From the NCBI GenBank assembly GCA_948468385.1, contig CAOKHZ010000035.1:1-41639 (forward strand): a stretch of DNA of 41,639 nt, read 5' to 3'. This document shows positions 1-8,705 of this stretch, one piece after another. This DNA is from an uncultured Faecalicatena sp. (lineage in GTDB: Bacteria > Bacillota > Clostridia > Lachnospirales > Lachnospiraceae). The notes beneath the pieces were generated by a model. That model saw nothing but the letters and a program-made list of their open reading frames with translations, was not told where the DNA came from and ran no database searches. The first letter of the stretch is position 1. Every line of letters starts with the position of its first letter. The position numbers and the translations under genes were made by a program.

Positions 1-3000
1 CGCGCAAGCCATCTTTCACGTCATCGCCCGCATTACCAGAACCACTGGCGTTTCCAGTACCGTCGCTGTTTCCAGAAGCCTCGTCCTTTCCAGAACCACT
101 GGCGTTTCCGTCACTTCCCGCGTCGCCGCTTCCTTCGCTCTCCTTGGCATCCTCATACGACTTCTCCAGCAGATTGTTCAGCTTGTCATAGTCATATCTG
201 ACCTTCTTTCCCGTAGGCATCGTCCACGAGGTGAGCCGCCCCATCTCGTCATAGCCGTACTGCTCCTTACGCCCGGCCGGGTCTTCCCTTGAGGTCAGAT
301 TGCCTTCCAAGTCATACGTGTACTTCGTCACCTTCCCCCGCGCGTCCTCGTAGGAGGTCACATTACCCATCACGTCGTAGCCATACTTGGTCACGTTGCC
401 CAGCGGGTCGGTGACTTTGACAAGATTGTCGTTCGCGTCATACTCGAAATGGCTCTTCACGCCCGTGAAGTCGGTCAGCGTGATGACGTTGCCGTGCGGG
501 TCATATTCGTAGCCGTTCGTGTCGCCCTTCTTGTTCGTGTAGGCGACGACACGCCCGTCCGCGTCGTACGTCCAGTTTTCCTTCTGACCCAGCGCGTCCG
601 TCCGCTGCGTCATCCAGCCGTCCTTGTCATAGAGGGCTTGTTCCACGTAGCCCATCGGGTCGGTCACGGAGGTCAGGTTGTAATTGTTGTCATAATCATA
701 GCTGGTCGTTCTTCCGCCCGGCCTTGTAAGCGTAATAATGTTACCCGCCGGGTCATAGGTAACAGATGTCACCTTACCCAACGGATCCGCCAACGCCACC
801 AGTCTTCCGGCCAAGTCATACGAGTACGTATCGGTGCGCCCCAATGGGTCGGTCACAGAGGTCAAATTGCCCGCCGCGTCATAGCCAAAACTGCTTGTCC
901 CGCCCACCGCGTTCGTCATGGACGTGATGTCGTGCACACGGTTGTAGATATAGGTCGTGACGCTCCCCAGGCTGTCTGATTCCTTGACCACGTTGTCGGC
1001 CAGGTCATAACCAAGCTTCTTCTCATAGCCCAGCGGGCTCGTCATCCTGGTAATCCTGCCCGCCTTGTCATAAGCGTAACGGTACTCGCCGCCGTTCGGC
1101 AGCGTGATTTTCGTCACGTTCCCATTCAAGTCCACGCCATACTCGGTCACGTTGCCCATCGGGTCGGTGACGGAGGTCACGTTCCCGTGCTTGTCATAGC
1201 CATAGAGGGTTTCCAGACCCTTCGGGGAAATCTCCTTCACCAGGTTGCCCGCCGCGTCGTACTCGTACTCCGTGATCAATTCCAACGAATCCTTGTATTT
1301 CGTCAGGTTGCCAAGGGCGTCATAGCGGTACTCCTGCACGCGCCCCATGGCGGAAACTTCCTTGATCAAACGGTCGATCTCGTCATACTCATACGTGTAA
1401 GTGCCGCCGTTTCCGTCCGTCACGCCCGTCAGGTTGTCATTTCCATCATATGTATACGAAGAGACCACGCCGTTCTCGTCCGTGTACTTGATCAGATTTC
1501 CATTGCCGTCGTACACGTAACCCAACGTGCCACCCAACGGGTTCGTCTGCGAGACGAGCCGGTTAATCTGGTCATAGGCATACTGCCAGACCGCCCCGTC
1601 CGCCTCGGACATGGAAACGAGGTTGCCCGCCTTGTCATAAGCAAATGTCGTGCGGCGGCCTTCCGCGTCGGTCACCGCCGCCAGGCGATCCATCACGTCA
1701 TATTCATACGACGTGACGCTCCCGTCGGCCTCCGTCACCTGCAACAGACGGCCATATTTGTCATACGCATAGGACGTGACACGCCCCAGGCTGTCGGTCT
1801 GGCTCGTCACATTGCCCGCCGCGTCATACATCCACGCGGTCGAATGTCCCTCGCTGTCCTTCGCGCTCAAAGTCCGCCCCAGGCCGTCATAAGTATATTC
1901 CACGGACAAGCCCTGCACGTCAGTCACCTTGGTAAGCCGTCCCTCGCCGTCATATTCCATGGACAAAACGTCCCCGGTCGGGTACGTCGTCTTCACGTGG
2001 TTGCCGGTCTTGTCATAGGCGTAAGCATACTTCCGTCCCAACGCGTCCGTCATTTCCAACACGTTTCCGCGCGAATCATAGGCATAATGCGTCTCGCCCT
2101 TCAAGGCGTCGACGGTCTTTTCCAGATTTCCCAGCACGTCGTACTGCAAGGCCGTCAGGTTGCCGTTTCCGTCGGTCAGGGAATTGATCTCGTTCGTGGC
2201 ATTGTACGTGTAGCGGCTCGTGTTGCCGTTCCCGTCCACGCTCTCGACCAGGTTTCCGTTCGCGTCATACTTCATCGTCTGGGTCGAGCCGTCGGCGTAA
2301 GCCACCCTGGTAACGCGCCCCGCGCCGTCATATTCGTAAGCGGCCGTGCGTCCTTCCTCGTCCGTCACCAAGACCTGCCGGTTGGCTGCGTCATATGCAC
2401 TCGACACCACGCCGCCCTCCGGGTTCGTCACGGATACGAGGTTCCCGTTATTGTCATAAGCGTAACTCCAAACGCGCCCGCCCTCGTCCGTCTCGGACAG
2501 AACCTGCCCTTTCGCGTCATACTGATAGTACGAAGTCGCGCCCAATACGTCCGTTTTCGCCGTCATGTTTCCCAACGCGTCGTAAATCGCACGCTCAACG
2601 CCGCCGTCCGCATAACGCGTCTCGGTCACATTTCCTAGAGCATCATAAGATTTTTCCAACACGTTGCCGGTGCTGTCGGTGTAGCGCACCTGCCGCCCCA
2701 GCACGTCGTACTCGGAAGTGGCGGTATTTCCCGCGCCGTCCGTCATGGCGGTCAGGTTGCCCGCCGCGTCATAGGTGAACGTGACCGTCCCGGCCTCCTC
2801 ACTGCTTTGGCTTATGACACGCCCCATCGAATCGTAAGCGGTCGTGACCACGTTCCCCAAGGCGTCGGTCTGCTTCGTCTGGTTCCCGTTCTTGTCATAA
2901 GAAAACGTCGTCGTGCCGCCATCCGGCAATGTCTGGCTCGTCATGCGGTAGCCCGCGTCATACGTGTAGGTCGTCGTCTGGCCGTTCGGCTCGGTGACGG

Positions 3001-6000
3001 ACGTGATGTTGCCTACCGCGTCGCGGCCATACTTCGTCGTCCCGCCATCTGCCGCCGTTTCCGACACCTTGTTGCCTTCCATGTCATAGGCAATGGCCGT
3101 CGCAAAGCCCAGCGGGTCGGTCATGCTCGTCGGCAGACCCATCCCGTTGTATCCAAAGCCCCACGCATTCCCATTTCCATCCGTGTACGAGACGAGGTTC
3201 GCCCCGTCGTAGGCGTAAATCGTGCGGATTCCATTTCCATCGGTCATGGCAATGACGCGGTGCGCGCCGTCGTACTCATAGCCCGTCGTGTTGCCGTTCG
3301 CGTCCGTGCTTTGCACGAGGTCGCCCGCCTCGTTATATTGCATCGTGGTCACGCCGCCATTGTAATTGGTGACGGAAGTGACCTGGTTTTTCCCGTTATA
3401 CGTGTAATGCGCCGCCGCCCCGTCCTCGCGGGTCATCGTGACGACGTTGCCCGCGCCGTCATAGGCGTAGGTTCTCGTGCCGCCCGCCGTCGTCTCGGAT
3501 TCCAATTGGTTCTGCCCGTTATAGGCGCACGTCTTCGTCGTTCCATCGGGGTACTCGACGAGGGTCGTGCGGTACATTTCGTCATAATGGTAGACGGTGA
3601 CGTTTCCCTCGTTGTCGGTCGTGGTCGTCTGACCCTCCCCGTAGGCAAACGTGGCCGTGTTCCCATTGGCATCCGTCTGTGCCGTGACACGCCCCTCCCC
3701 GTCGTAGGTGTTCGTGACCACGGTGTTGCCGTTCTCGTCCTCCCACGCGGTCATCAGCCCATTTTCATCATAATGATACGTGCGCCTGCCGCCATTGGCG
3801 TTCGTGTAGGCAACGAGCCGGTGGTTTTCATCGTATTCATAGGCCAGCTTTCCGCCGTCGGGGCGGGTCACGCCCGTCACGAACCCCCTCGCGTCCTGCT
3901 CAAATGCGAACGCCTTGCCCGAGGGAAGCGTAATCTTCGTCAGCCCATAATTTTCATCGTAATCGAACGTCGTCTGAAAGCCCAGGCGGTCGGTCACAAA
4001 GCGCAGCACGCCGTATTTGTCAAACGACCACACGTTTTTCTCGCCGTCCGTCAACTCCCATCCGATATGATCCTTGTCCGTTCCTTCATAATGCACCGGG
4101 TGCAGTTCGAGCGCGTGGCCGGCCGGCGCACGATAGCTTCCGTCCTCATTTCTGGCAAAGTACAAATACCCGCCGTCGCCCTGCGTGTAGAAAATGCCGC
4201 CGTCCTCCATCTGCGTAAGGCCCCGCTCGTATTCGAAGCTCCACCCACGGCCGAACATGCTTACCTGGTTCGCGCCCTTGGAGTTGTAGCTACGCGTGAG
4301 GGCGAACTCGCCGCCCAGGTCGGCCAGTGCCGCGTCCTCTTGTTCCATGTAGAAGTTGCCGGTGTTTAAGTTGACCGGCTCAAAACCGAATTCGCAATGC
4401 AGGCCGCGCCCCATCAGCGCGCCGTCGATTTTCATCTTGTCGATGTCGGTCAGCTCGCCCGGGCTATACGGGACATTCGTCTGCGGGTTGCGGATGAAGA
4501 GCGTGTTGCCCGCGATGACCAGCGCGTCCTGCACCTGGTTGTCCCTCATGATGTCAACAAGCGGCACGCCATAATAACGGGCAATCTTCGGCAGCGTGTC
4601 GAACTGCTTCACTTCGTAAATGAGGAAGCTGTCGCTCGCCACTTCTTTCCCCGTCTCGATTTCGCCGTCCGCGTTCTCCTTCGAAGCCCGCGCCTTGATG
4701 GTATAGAGCTTGTCCTTCTCAAGCCCCGCGTAAAGCGTTCCCTGCCAGTTGCTGTCCTTCCCGTAATATTTGTTCGCCTGCGGGAAAATGAGGTTGTAGG
4801 CGGTGCTGTCCGGATACGCGTACAAGCCCTCGGCCTTCGTCTGGCGGTGCGCCTCTGCCGCCTCCTCGTCCGGAACCAGGTAATATTCCACCGTCGCCCC
4901 GCTCTTTGCCAAGCCGTCCGCGAAAATGCCGTCAAACGTCAGTTTCCCGCCGACCGCCTTTTCCGTCATCGGCCGCAACGTGATCGTCGTGTCGTCGAGC
5001 GACAAGTCCCGTAAGAATGGGTCTTCTGCCGGGGACCACTCCACGGTCAGGGTCGGCCCGTACACGGAATTGCGGTTGTTCAATACCTCGCACTGCATGG
5101 CCGCGTCCAGACCGGAGGCCTCGTCGACGGCCTTTAACACCATGCCGTTGTTGGCGTACGTCCCCTGCACCCAGTCGTTGACCAGCTCCTTCACGTTGTA
5201 CTGGATGTACTGGTTCGCCCTGGGGCTGGCGTTTTGCACGTCGATGAACGTGTGATTGGCCGGCTGCGTCATCCACGTCACGCCCCCGTCCCACGCATCG
5301 TCCACCCGGTATAGGCCGAACTGGGACGCGCCGTTGCTGAAATTCGTCCGCTGGCTGACGGAGAACGTCGCACTGTCAATCTTCACGTCGGCGGGTATGG
5401 ACTCCAGCCCGCCGGTGATTTTGATGTAGGTGCGGCAAATCCGGTGTATCGAGCCGAACTCGATGTTGCCGGACACGATGCCGTCGTCGTAGCCGACATA
5501 CGGATAGTTGTTGTCGCCAATGTTGACGTTGGGGCTGCCCTGCTCCACGCCAATCATGCTGAACGACTCGCGGCCCACGTTGACCGTGCTCGGGTCGATG
5601 CGCACTGGGTACTGGCGTGCCGTATCGGACAGCCATTCCTTGTCCGGCGTGACCGTGAGGAAGATCCTTCCGTCCCCCTCTTCGACCAGCCCCATCTCGA
5701 TGTGGATGCTCACCTCGCCCGCCGCGTCCTCCATCGAGGGGGCCTCGAGGATGAACCTTGCCTCTTCACGAGCCTCGCCCGCGTCCTTATCCTCCGGGTA
5801 AATGTAAATCTGGTTGTCTATCAACTCGGCCTTCAAGCCGGGAATCTTCAATTCATATCGAAATGCATCCTGCTCCATCGGTTTTCGCAGAATGATGTCT
5901 TCCTTGATATTCTCATTTAAAACCGTGTACTGCACGTCGATGCCATCATACACCTGATTGTAACGGATGGCGTTGTCCTTGACCACAGAGTGGGAAAAGT

Positions 6001-6958
6001 CGCCGCCCTGCGGCACGACTTCCATCATGTCGTCGCCGCGCACGAGCACCATCCCGGCCTCCGGGGTGATGTTCTTCGGGAGCACGACCAGGTAGTCGTT
6101 CCGCTTGTTGTGCACGAAGCCCGCGTCGTTCTGGCCGCCGTTAGTGCCGTCCTCTTCGTCCGTTTCGCCCGAAGCCGCCGCGCTGGCCGCGTAGGCCGTT
6201 GTCTCCGTCTCCACCAGCGTGTTGTCGGCCAATTGGAACTCGCCCTCGTCGTCCTGGTACGTTCCCACGTAGCCACCGATGACGGTCGTGTACCGCCCGT
6301 CCCCGGTGCGGTATGTGCGGGAACCGCCGTCGAAGCTGACCAGCTCGCCCTCCGGCTCCTCCGATATCGGATAAAAGTCCTCGGGTTCCCTGCGCTCGGC
6401 CTCTGGGTCGGAGGGGATTTTGCCTTCTTCGGAATCGGCGTCGGCCGTATCGGCATCCGCGTCGGAACCATCCTCAAAGCCGGTATCGGCATCCCTATCC
6501 GTCGCGTCGCCATCGGTCTCGTTGACCTCCTTATCCGTCGCATCGGCATCCTTATCTGTCTCGTCAGCATCCATGTCAGAGCCAGACACGTCAACAACCG
6601 CATTGTCGGCATCCGTGTCAGGGCCAGACACGTCAACATCCGCATTGTCGGCATCCGTGTCAGAGCCAGATGCATTGGCATCGTTGGTATTCGCGTCCGT
6701 ATTCGTCTTATCGGAACCCGCGCCATCAGGATGATCCGCGTCGGACGCTTCTGGTAACGCGCCGTCCGTCACGCCCGCCTCTTCCAGTGACTGCAAGGCC
6801 TCCGGCCTTGAAAAGTCCACCGTCCGCGGGGTGTTCTCCACCACGTCCTTCGCCTCAACGAAAAGCGGGCCCGTCCCCTGCAATGCCAGAATCGCCGCCA
6901 GCAGGAGGGCGACGGAAGTCTTAAGGTATCGTTTTCTGATTTTCCTCTTTCGTAACAT
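1..6958 (-). CDS. Giant secreted RHS/YD-repeat protein (5' 2319 codons; 3' end outside window)
   Basis: The minus-strand frame is open from an ATG at 6958 to the left edge, with AGGAGG 8 nt upstream. Residues 1-36 form a Lys/Arg-rich, hydrophobic signal peptide. Residues ~45-180 are an Asp/Ala/Thr-rich stalk with 14-residue repeats. Residues ~490-650 look like a DNRLRE domain. Residues ~779-826 match LysM (YEVKQFDTLPKIARYYGVP), a peptidoglycan-binding fold. Residues ~855-930 match DUF6531 (PVNLNTGNFYMEQEDAALADL, then GRGWSFEYE). From ~940 on, there are dozens of YD repeats such as GNLTSVTDPLGRTDTYSYD. The last ~50 residues in view are a Gly/Ser/Asp-rich linker. RHS proteins of this form encapsulate or display a C-terminal toxin or act as wall-bound surface proteins; the C-terminus is not visible, so toxin activity is inference. 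The promoter region carries a 10-bp array of 0A-like boxes. Confidence 0.93.
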   Translation of the reverse strand, partial: MLRKRKIRKRYLKTSVALLLAAILALQGTGPLFVEAKDVVENTPRTVDFSRPEALQSLEEAGVTDGALPEASDADHPDGAGSDKTNTDANTNDANASGSDTDADNADVDVSGPDTDADNAVVDVSGSDMDADETDKDADATDKEVNETDGDATDRDADTGFEDGSDADADTADADSEEGKIPSDPEAERREPEDFYPISEEPEGELVSFDGGSRTYRTGDGRYTTVIGGYVGTYQDDEGEFQLADNTLVETETTAYAASAAASGETDEEDGTNGGQNDAGFVHNKRNDYLVVLPKNITPEAGMVLVRGDDMMEVVPQGGDFSHSVVKDNAIRYNQVYDGIDVQYTVLNENIKEDIILRKPMEQDAFRYELKIPGLKAELIDNQIYIYPEDKDAGEAREEARFILEAPSMEDAAGEVSIHIEMGLVEEGDGRIFLTVTPDKEWLSDTARQYPVRIDPSTVNVGRESFSMIGVEQGSPNVNIGDNNYPYVGYDDGIVSGNIEFGSIHRICRTYIKITGGLESIPADVKIDSATFSVSQRTNFSNGASQFGLYRVDDAWDGGVTWMTQPANHTFIDVQNASPRANQYIQYNVKELVNDWVQGTYANNGMVLKAVDEASGLDAAMQCEVLNNRNSVYGPTLTVEWSPAEDPFLRDLSLDDTTITLRPMTEKAVGGKLTFDGIFADGLAKSGATVEYYLVPDEEAAEAHRQTKAEGLYAYPDSTAYNLIFPQANKYYGKDSNWQGTLYAGLEKDKLYTIKARASKENADGEIETGKEVASDSFLIYEVKQFDTLPKIARYYGVPLVDIMRDNQVQDALVIAGNTLFIRNPQTNVPYSPGELTDIDKMKIDGALMGRGLHCEFGFEPVNLNTGNFYMEQEDAALADLGGEFALTRSYNSKGANQVSMFGRGWSFEYERGLTQMEDGGIFYTQGDGGYLYFARNEDGSYRAPAGHALELHPVHYEGTDKDHIGWELTDGEKNVWSFDKYGVLRFVTDRLGFQTTFDYDENYGLTKITLPSGKAFAFEQDARGFVTGVTRPDGGKLAYEYDENHRLVAYTNANGGRRTYHYDENGLMTAWEDENGNTVVTNTYDGEGRVTAQTDANGNTATFAYGEGQTTTTDNEGNVTVYHYDEMYRTTLVEYPDGTTKTCAYNGQNQLESETTAGGTRTYAYDGAGNVVTMTREDGAAAHYTYNGKNQVTSVTNYNGGVTTMQYNEAGDLVQSTDANGNTTGYEYDGAHRVIAMTDGNGIRTIYAYDGANLVSYTDGNGNAWGFGYNGMGLPTSMTDPLGFATAIAYDMEGNKVSETAADGGTTKYGRDAVGNITSVTEPNGQTTTYTYDAGYRMTSQTLPDGGTTTFSYDKNGNQTKQTDALGNVVTTAYDSMGRVISQSSEEAGTVTFTYDAAGNLTAMTDGAGNTATSEYDVLGRQVRYTDSTGNVLEKSYDALGNVTETRYADGGVERAIYDALGNMTAKTDVLGATSYYQYDAKGQVLSETDEGGRVWSYAYDNNGNLVSVTNPEGGVVSSAYDAANRQVLVTDEEGRTAAYEYDGAGRVTRVAYADGSTQTMKYDANGNLVESVDGNGNTSRYTYNATNEINSLTDGNGNLTALQYDVLGNLEKTVDALKGETHYAYDSRGNVLEMTDALGRKYAYAYDKTGNHVKTTYPTGDVLSMEYDGEGRLTKVTDVQGLSVEYTYDGLGRTLSAKDSEGHSTAWMYDAAGNVTSQTDSLGRVTSYAYDKYGRLLQVTEADGSVTSYEYDVMDRLAAVTDAEGRRTTFAYDKAGNLVSMSEADGAVWQYAYDQINRLVSQTNPLGGTLGYVYDGNGNLIKYTDENGVVSSYTYDGNDNLTGVTDGNGGTYTYEYDEIDRLIKEVSAMGRVQEYRYDALGNLTKYKDSLELITEYEYDAAGNLVKEISPKGLETLYGYDKHGNVTSVTDPMGNVTEYGVDLNGNVTKITLPNGGEYRYAYDKAGRITRMTSPLGYEKKLGYDLADNVVKESDSLGSVTTYIYNRVHDITSMTNAVGGTSSFGYDAAGNLTSVTDPLGRTDTYSYDLAGRLVALADPLGKVTSVTYDPAGNIITLTRPGGRTTSYDYDNNYNLTSVTDPMGYVEQALYDKDGWMTQRTDALGQKENWTYDADGRVVAYTNKKGDTNGYEYDPHGNVITLTDFTGVKSHFEYDANDNLVKVTDPLGNVTKYGYDVMGNVTSYEDARGKVTKYTYDLEGNLTSREDPAGRKEQYGYDEMGRLTSWTMPTGKKVRYDYDKLNNLLEKSYEDAKESEGSGDAGSDGNASGSGKDEASGNSDGTGNASGSGNAGDDVKDGLR
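6565..6678 (-). repeat. 42-bp tandem repeat in the RHS stalk
   Basis: About 2.7 copies of a 42-bp unit encode 14-residue blocks of the type SGPDTDADNADVDV. The second and third units begin at 6607 and 6649. The flanking stalk is made of shorter degenerate DADATDK-type units, so length variation by slippage is likely. Confidence 0.8.
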
Positions 6959-7023
6959 AGGGCATTCCTCCTCGTATCCTTTGTAAATGTAATAGCAAAT
7001 GGAAAGATATTCCACTTACTCCT

Positions 7024-7191
7024 ACATATCATTGTAACGAACTATGCGAGAAAAATCATTTAATATAAATCGAATCTTTTCGAACTCCCACCATCCCCCA
7101 TATTTCCCTTATTTTCAAGCTTTTCTCAAATTTTTTCGAACTTTTTCGAACTTTTTCGAACTCTTTCGAACCTTCTCGAACTTTCTCAACC
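7024..7191 (-). promoter_or_regulatory. RHS promoter region with 10-bp-periodic GTTCGAA (0A-like) box array
   Basis: On the plus strand, TCGAA recurs at exactly 10-bp steps ending at 7140, 7150, 7160, 7170 and 7180, with degenerate TCAA units on each side (7111-7130 and 7181-7190). A further pair sits at 7070-7085, also 10 bp apart. In the transcribed direction the unit is GTTCGAAAAA. A candidate -10 (TACAAT) lies at 7036-7031 with no good -35, so the 7070-7085 pair falls at about -46 to -61, a usual activator position. The core TCGAA matches the end of the Spo0A 0A box (TGTCGAA), and tandem 0A boxes are known to be 10 bp apart. A Spo0A-like regulator is encoded 1.5 kb upstream. Binding is inferred. 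Confidence 0.7.
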
Positions 7192-7193
7192 CC

Positions 7194-8495
7194 TCAGCAA
7201 ATCACCCGCCTTCCCTGGCCGTCAAATATCAGCCGTACGACTTTGGTAAACATTTGCCCTTTCGGAAAATGTTGTTCAAGCATGTAACTAATCTTATACT
7301 TATCCAAAACCTCAAACACATCTGCCATTCCATGCCCCGTTCCATCCGTCGTCACGCCTCGTTGCCCCAGACGTTTCAACACATGTCTCGGAAAAGCCGC
7401 CCCGTTATCATACACGGAAATCTCATACTCTCCATCCTGATTGTTTCCCATACAAATTAAGACTTGTCCCTCGTCTCCTTTTTTCAAAACCACTTTCTCC
7501 GCATTACGGTAAATATCTCCAAACATTCGCAAAAGCAATCCGATTTCTATTTTTTGTCCTTTCAAGAGCGGGCTTATCGGAGCTTGCACAATAATGTCCA
7601 CCTCAATTTCCTTGTGCGCCGCCTCCAACAAATATCTCTCTAACATGTCGTCCAGCAAAGGGCTTCCCGTGGATACAAACGCCTTTGCGGCAAGCGCTTC
7701 CGCCCTTGTTAGCTTTTCATCCGTGTGACAAAGTTCCTGCAACTCCGCCATGGTTTTATTCAATTCTTCTGAATCCCCCGACAAATCCTTCATCTTTTCC
7801 AGAACTCTTTCCACCGTGGGAAACACCTCTTTCTCACGGTGATGATACCTGATTAATTCCTTCCTGCTTTCATCCTCTACTTTTTTGTTCAACGCCCACA
7901 ATACACAGACACCTAACGCAAATAAGAACGAAGCAGTCAGAAACCAATACACGTTACTGTTTTCGTCTCCGCTTCCGACAAATGCCAACACCACACCTTT
8001 CGCAAACAGTAAACAGAAACTCATGCCAGCAACTGCAATCGAAGAATTATTTTTCCTAAAATCAAACCATTTTCCTCTTTGTATTAACGGGAAAACGCCC
8101 AAAAGTATGATATATGTTAAAATTGCCATCACATGTGCAACAAATTGATAATTTTCCCCGGGAGAACATCCTTGCAATACATATGCCATCATTCCCGTAA
8201 AAACACCTATCACATCAATAGCCACGCAAATCATTGTTAAATACATAAAATTCCGTCCTATATTCTTTTTACAATAAAGAATCGTATAAAAATATAATAC
8301 TACCATTTCAATCAGATAGCGAACACTTATATTCGAAAATGGTAAAACACTTATTGCAATACACACCCCCACCGTAGTTATGGTTAAAATTTGATACTTC
8401 CATTCTCTTTTCACACGACATTCTTCTGACAATGTCCAAAAAACAATTAACATTGCCAAAATCCTCATCCATCCTATAATTAATTGCATTATCAT
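7194..8495 (-). CDS. AgrC-like membrane sensor histidine kinase (GHKL ATPase)
   Basis: The N-terminal half has about seven hydrophobic segments (starting MIMQLIIGWMRILAMLIVFW), and the C-terminal ~200 residues are a GHKL kinase domain. The N box is DIYRNAEKVV, the G1 box DNGAAFP and the G2 box GTGHGMADVFEVL. The layout (multi-spanning sensor, short linker helix with YHHREKEV, GHKL domain) is that of AgrC/ComD-type peptide pheromone kinases; no canonical HD(Y/F) phospho-acceptor motif is obvious, so the phosphorylated His is uncertain. The frame is open further upstream to 8639, but that stretch is non-hydrophobic and contains a perfect terminator hairpin, so I start at 8495, behind AAGGGAAGAG. 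It lies downstream of the response regulator and a 14-codon ORF and is the likely sensor of the circuit. Confidence 0.88.
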   Translation of the reverse strand: MIMQLIIGWMRILAMLIVFWTLSEECRVKREWKYQILTITTVGVCIAISVLPFSNISVRYLIEMVVLYFYTILYCKKNIGRNFMYLTMICVAIDVIGVFTGMMAYVLQGCSPGENYQFVAHVMAILTYIILLGVFPLIQRGKWFDFRKNNSSIAVAGMSFCLLFAKGVVLAFVGSGDENSNVYWFLTASFLFALGVCVLWALNKKVEDESRKELIRYHHREKEVFPTVERVLEKMKDLSGDSEELNKTMAELQELCHTDEKLTRAEALAAKAFVSTGSPLLDDMLERYLLEAAHKEIEVDIIVQAPISPLLKGQKIEIGLLLRMFGDIYRNAEKVVLKKGDEGQVLICMGNNQDGEYEISVYDNGAAFPRHVLKRLGQRGVTTDGTGHGMADVFEVLDKYKISYMLEQHFPKGQMFTKVVRLIFDGQGRRVIC

Positions 8496-8513
8496 TTGTT
8501 TCTCTTCCCTTCT

Positions 8514-8555
8514 AAAAAAGGAATGGACGGCACTTCCCGCATCGCCCATTCCTTT
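8514..8555 (-). terminator. Rho-independent terminator between the 14-codon ORF and the kinase gene
   Basis: A perfect 10-bp stem (AAAGGAATGG / CCATTCCTTT, loop 8527-8545) is followed on the minus strand by six T residues (8519-8514). It starts 5 bases after the stop of the small ORF. Read-through would couple kinase expression to the upstream genes, so it could act as an attenuator. Confidence 0.75.
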
Positions 8556-8560
8556 ATCTT

Positions 8561-8605
8561 TTACAGATGTCCTAAGAAATACTTCATCCATTCCCAAAAG
8601 CTCAT
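8561..8605 (-). CDS. Putative 14-residue peptide (MSFWEWMKYFLGHL), possible signal or leader peptide
   Basis: ATG at 8605, stop TAA at 8563-8561. The ribosome site AAGGGAGGGAAGAAG is close to ideal, with about 7 nt between GGGAGG and the ATG, better than that of either flanking regulatory gene. The product is short, aromatic and amphipathic (two Trp, two Phe, one Tyr), with no leader and no Cys for lactone formation. It lies between a Spo0A-like regulator and an AgrC-like kinase and is bracketed by two hairpins. It could be a leaderless peptide pheromone or modulin-like peptide, or a leader peptide controlling read-through at the terminator just downstream. No AgrB-type processing protease is visible. 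It is too short for standard gene finders, and translation is unproven. Confidence 0.5.
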   Translation of the reverse strand: MSFWEWMKYFLGHL

Positions 8606-8662
8606 CTTCTTCCCTCCCTTGCATGTTTTCACATAACATACTATTTGGAGAGAGAAAAGTCC

Positions 8663-8688
8663 GTCGAATCCGGTCAGAGGAATTCGAC
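8663..8688 (-). promoter_or_regulatory. Inverted pair of GTCGAA boxes / 9-bp hairpin after the response regulator
   Basis: On the minus strand, GTCGAATTC and GGATTCGAC form a 9-bp stem (one G-T pair, loop of 8) followed by GGACTTTTCTC. It can be read as a weak terminator of the response-regulator gene or as two 0A-like boxes in inverted orientation in front of the 14-codon ORF. The two readings are not exclusive. Confidence 0.5.
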
Positions 8689-8705
8689 TTATTCTTACAA
8701 GCCCG

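Noticed and set aside
449-6757. Several long plus-strand open frames (for example 1187-2638 and 2807-4369)
   Set aside because: They are antisense shadows of the repetitive YD-repeat coding sequence; their products are Arg/Val/His-rich with no ribosome sites or family resemblance.
8495-8639. A 48-residue N-terminal extension of the kinase
   Set aside because: The stretch is hydrophilic, contains a perfect terminator hairpin with a T-run, and overlaps the better supported 14-codon ORF. The start at 8495 gives a normal AgrC-like membrane topology.
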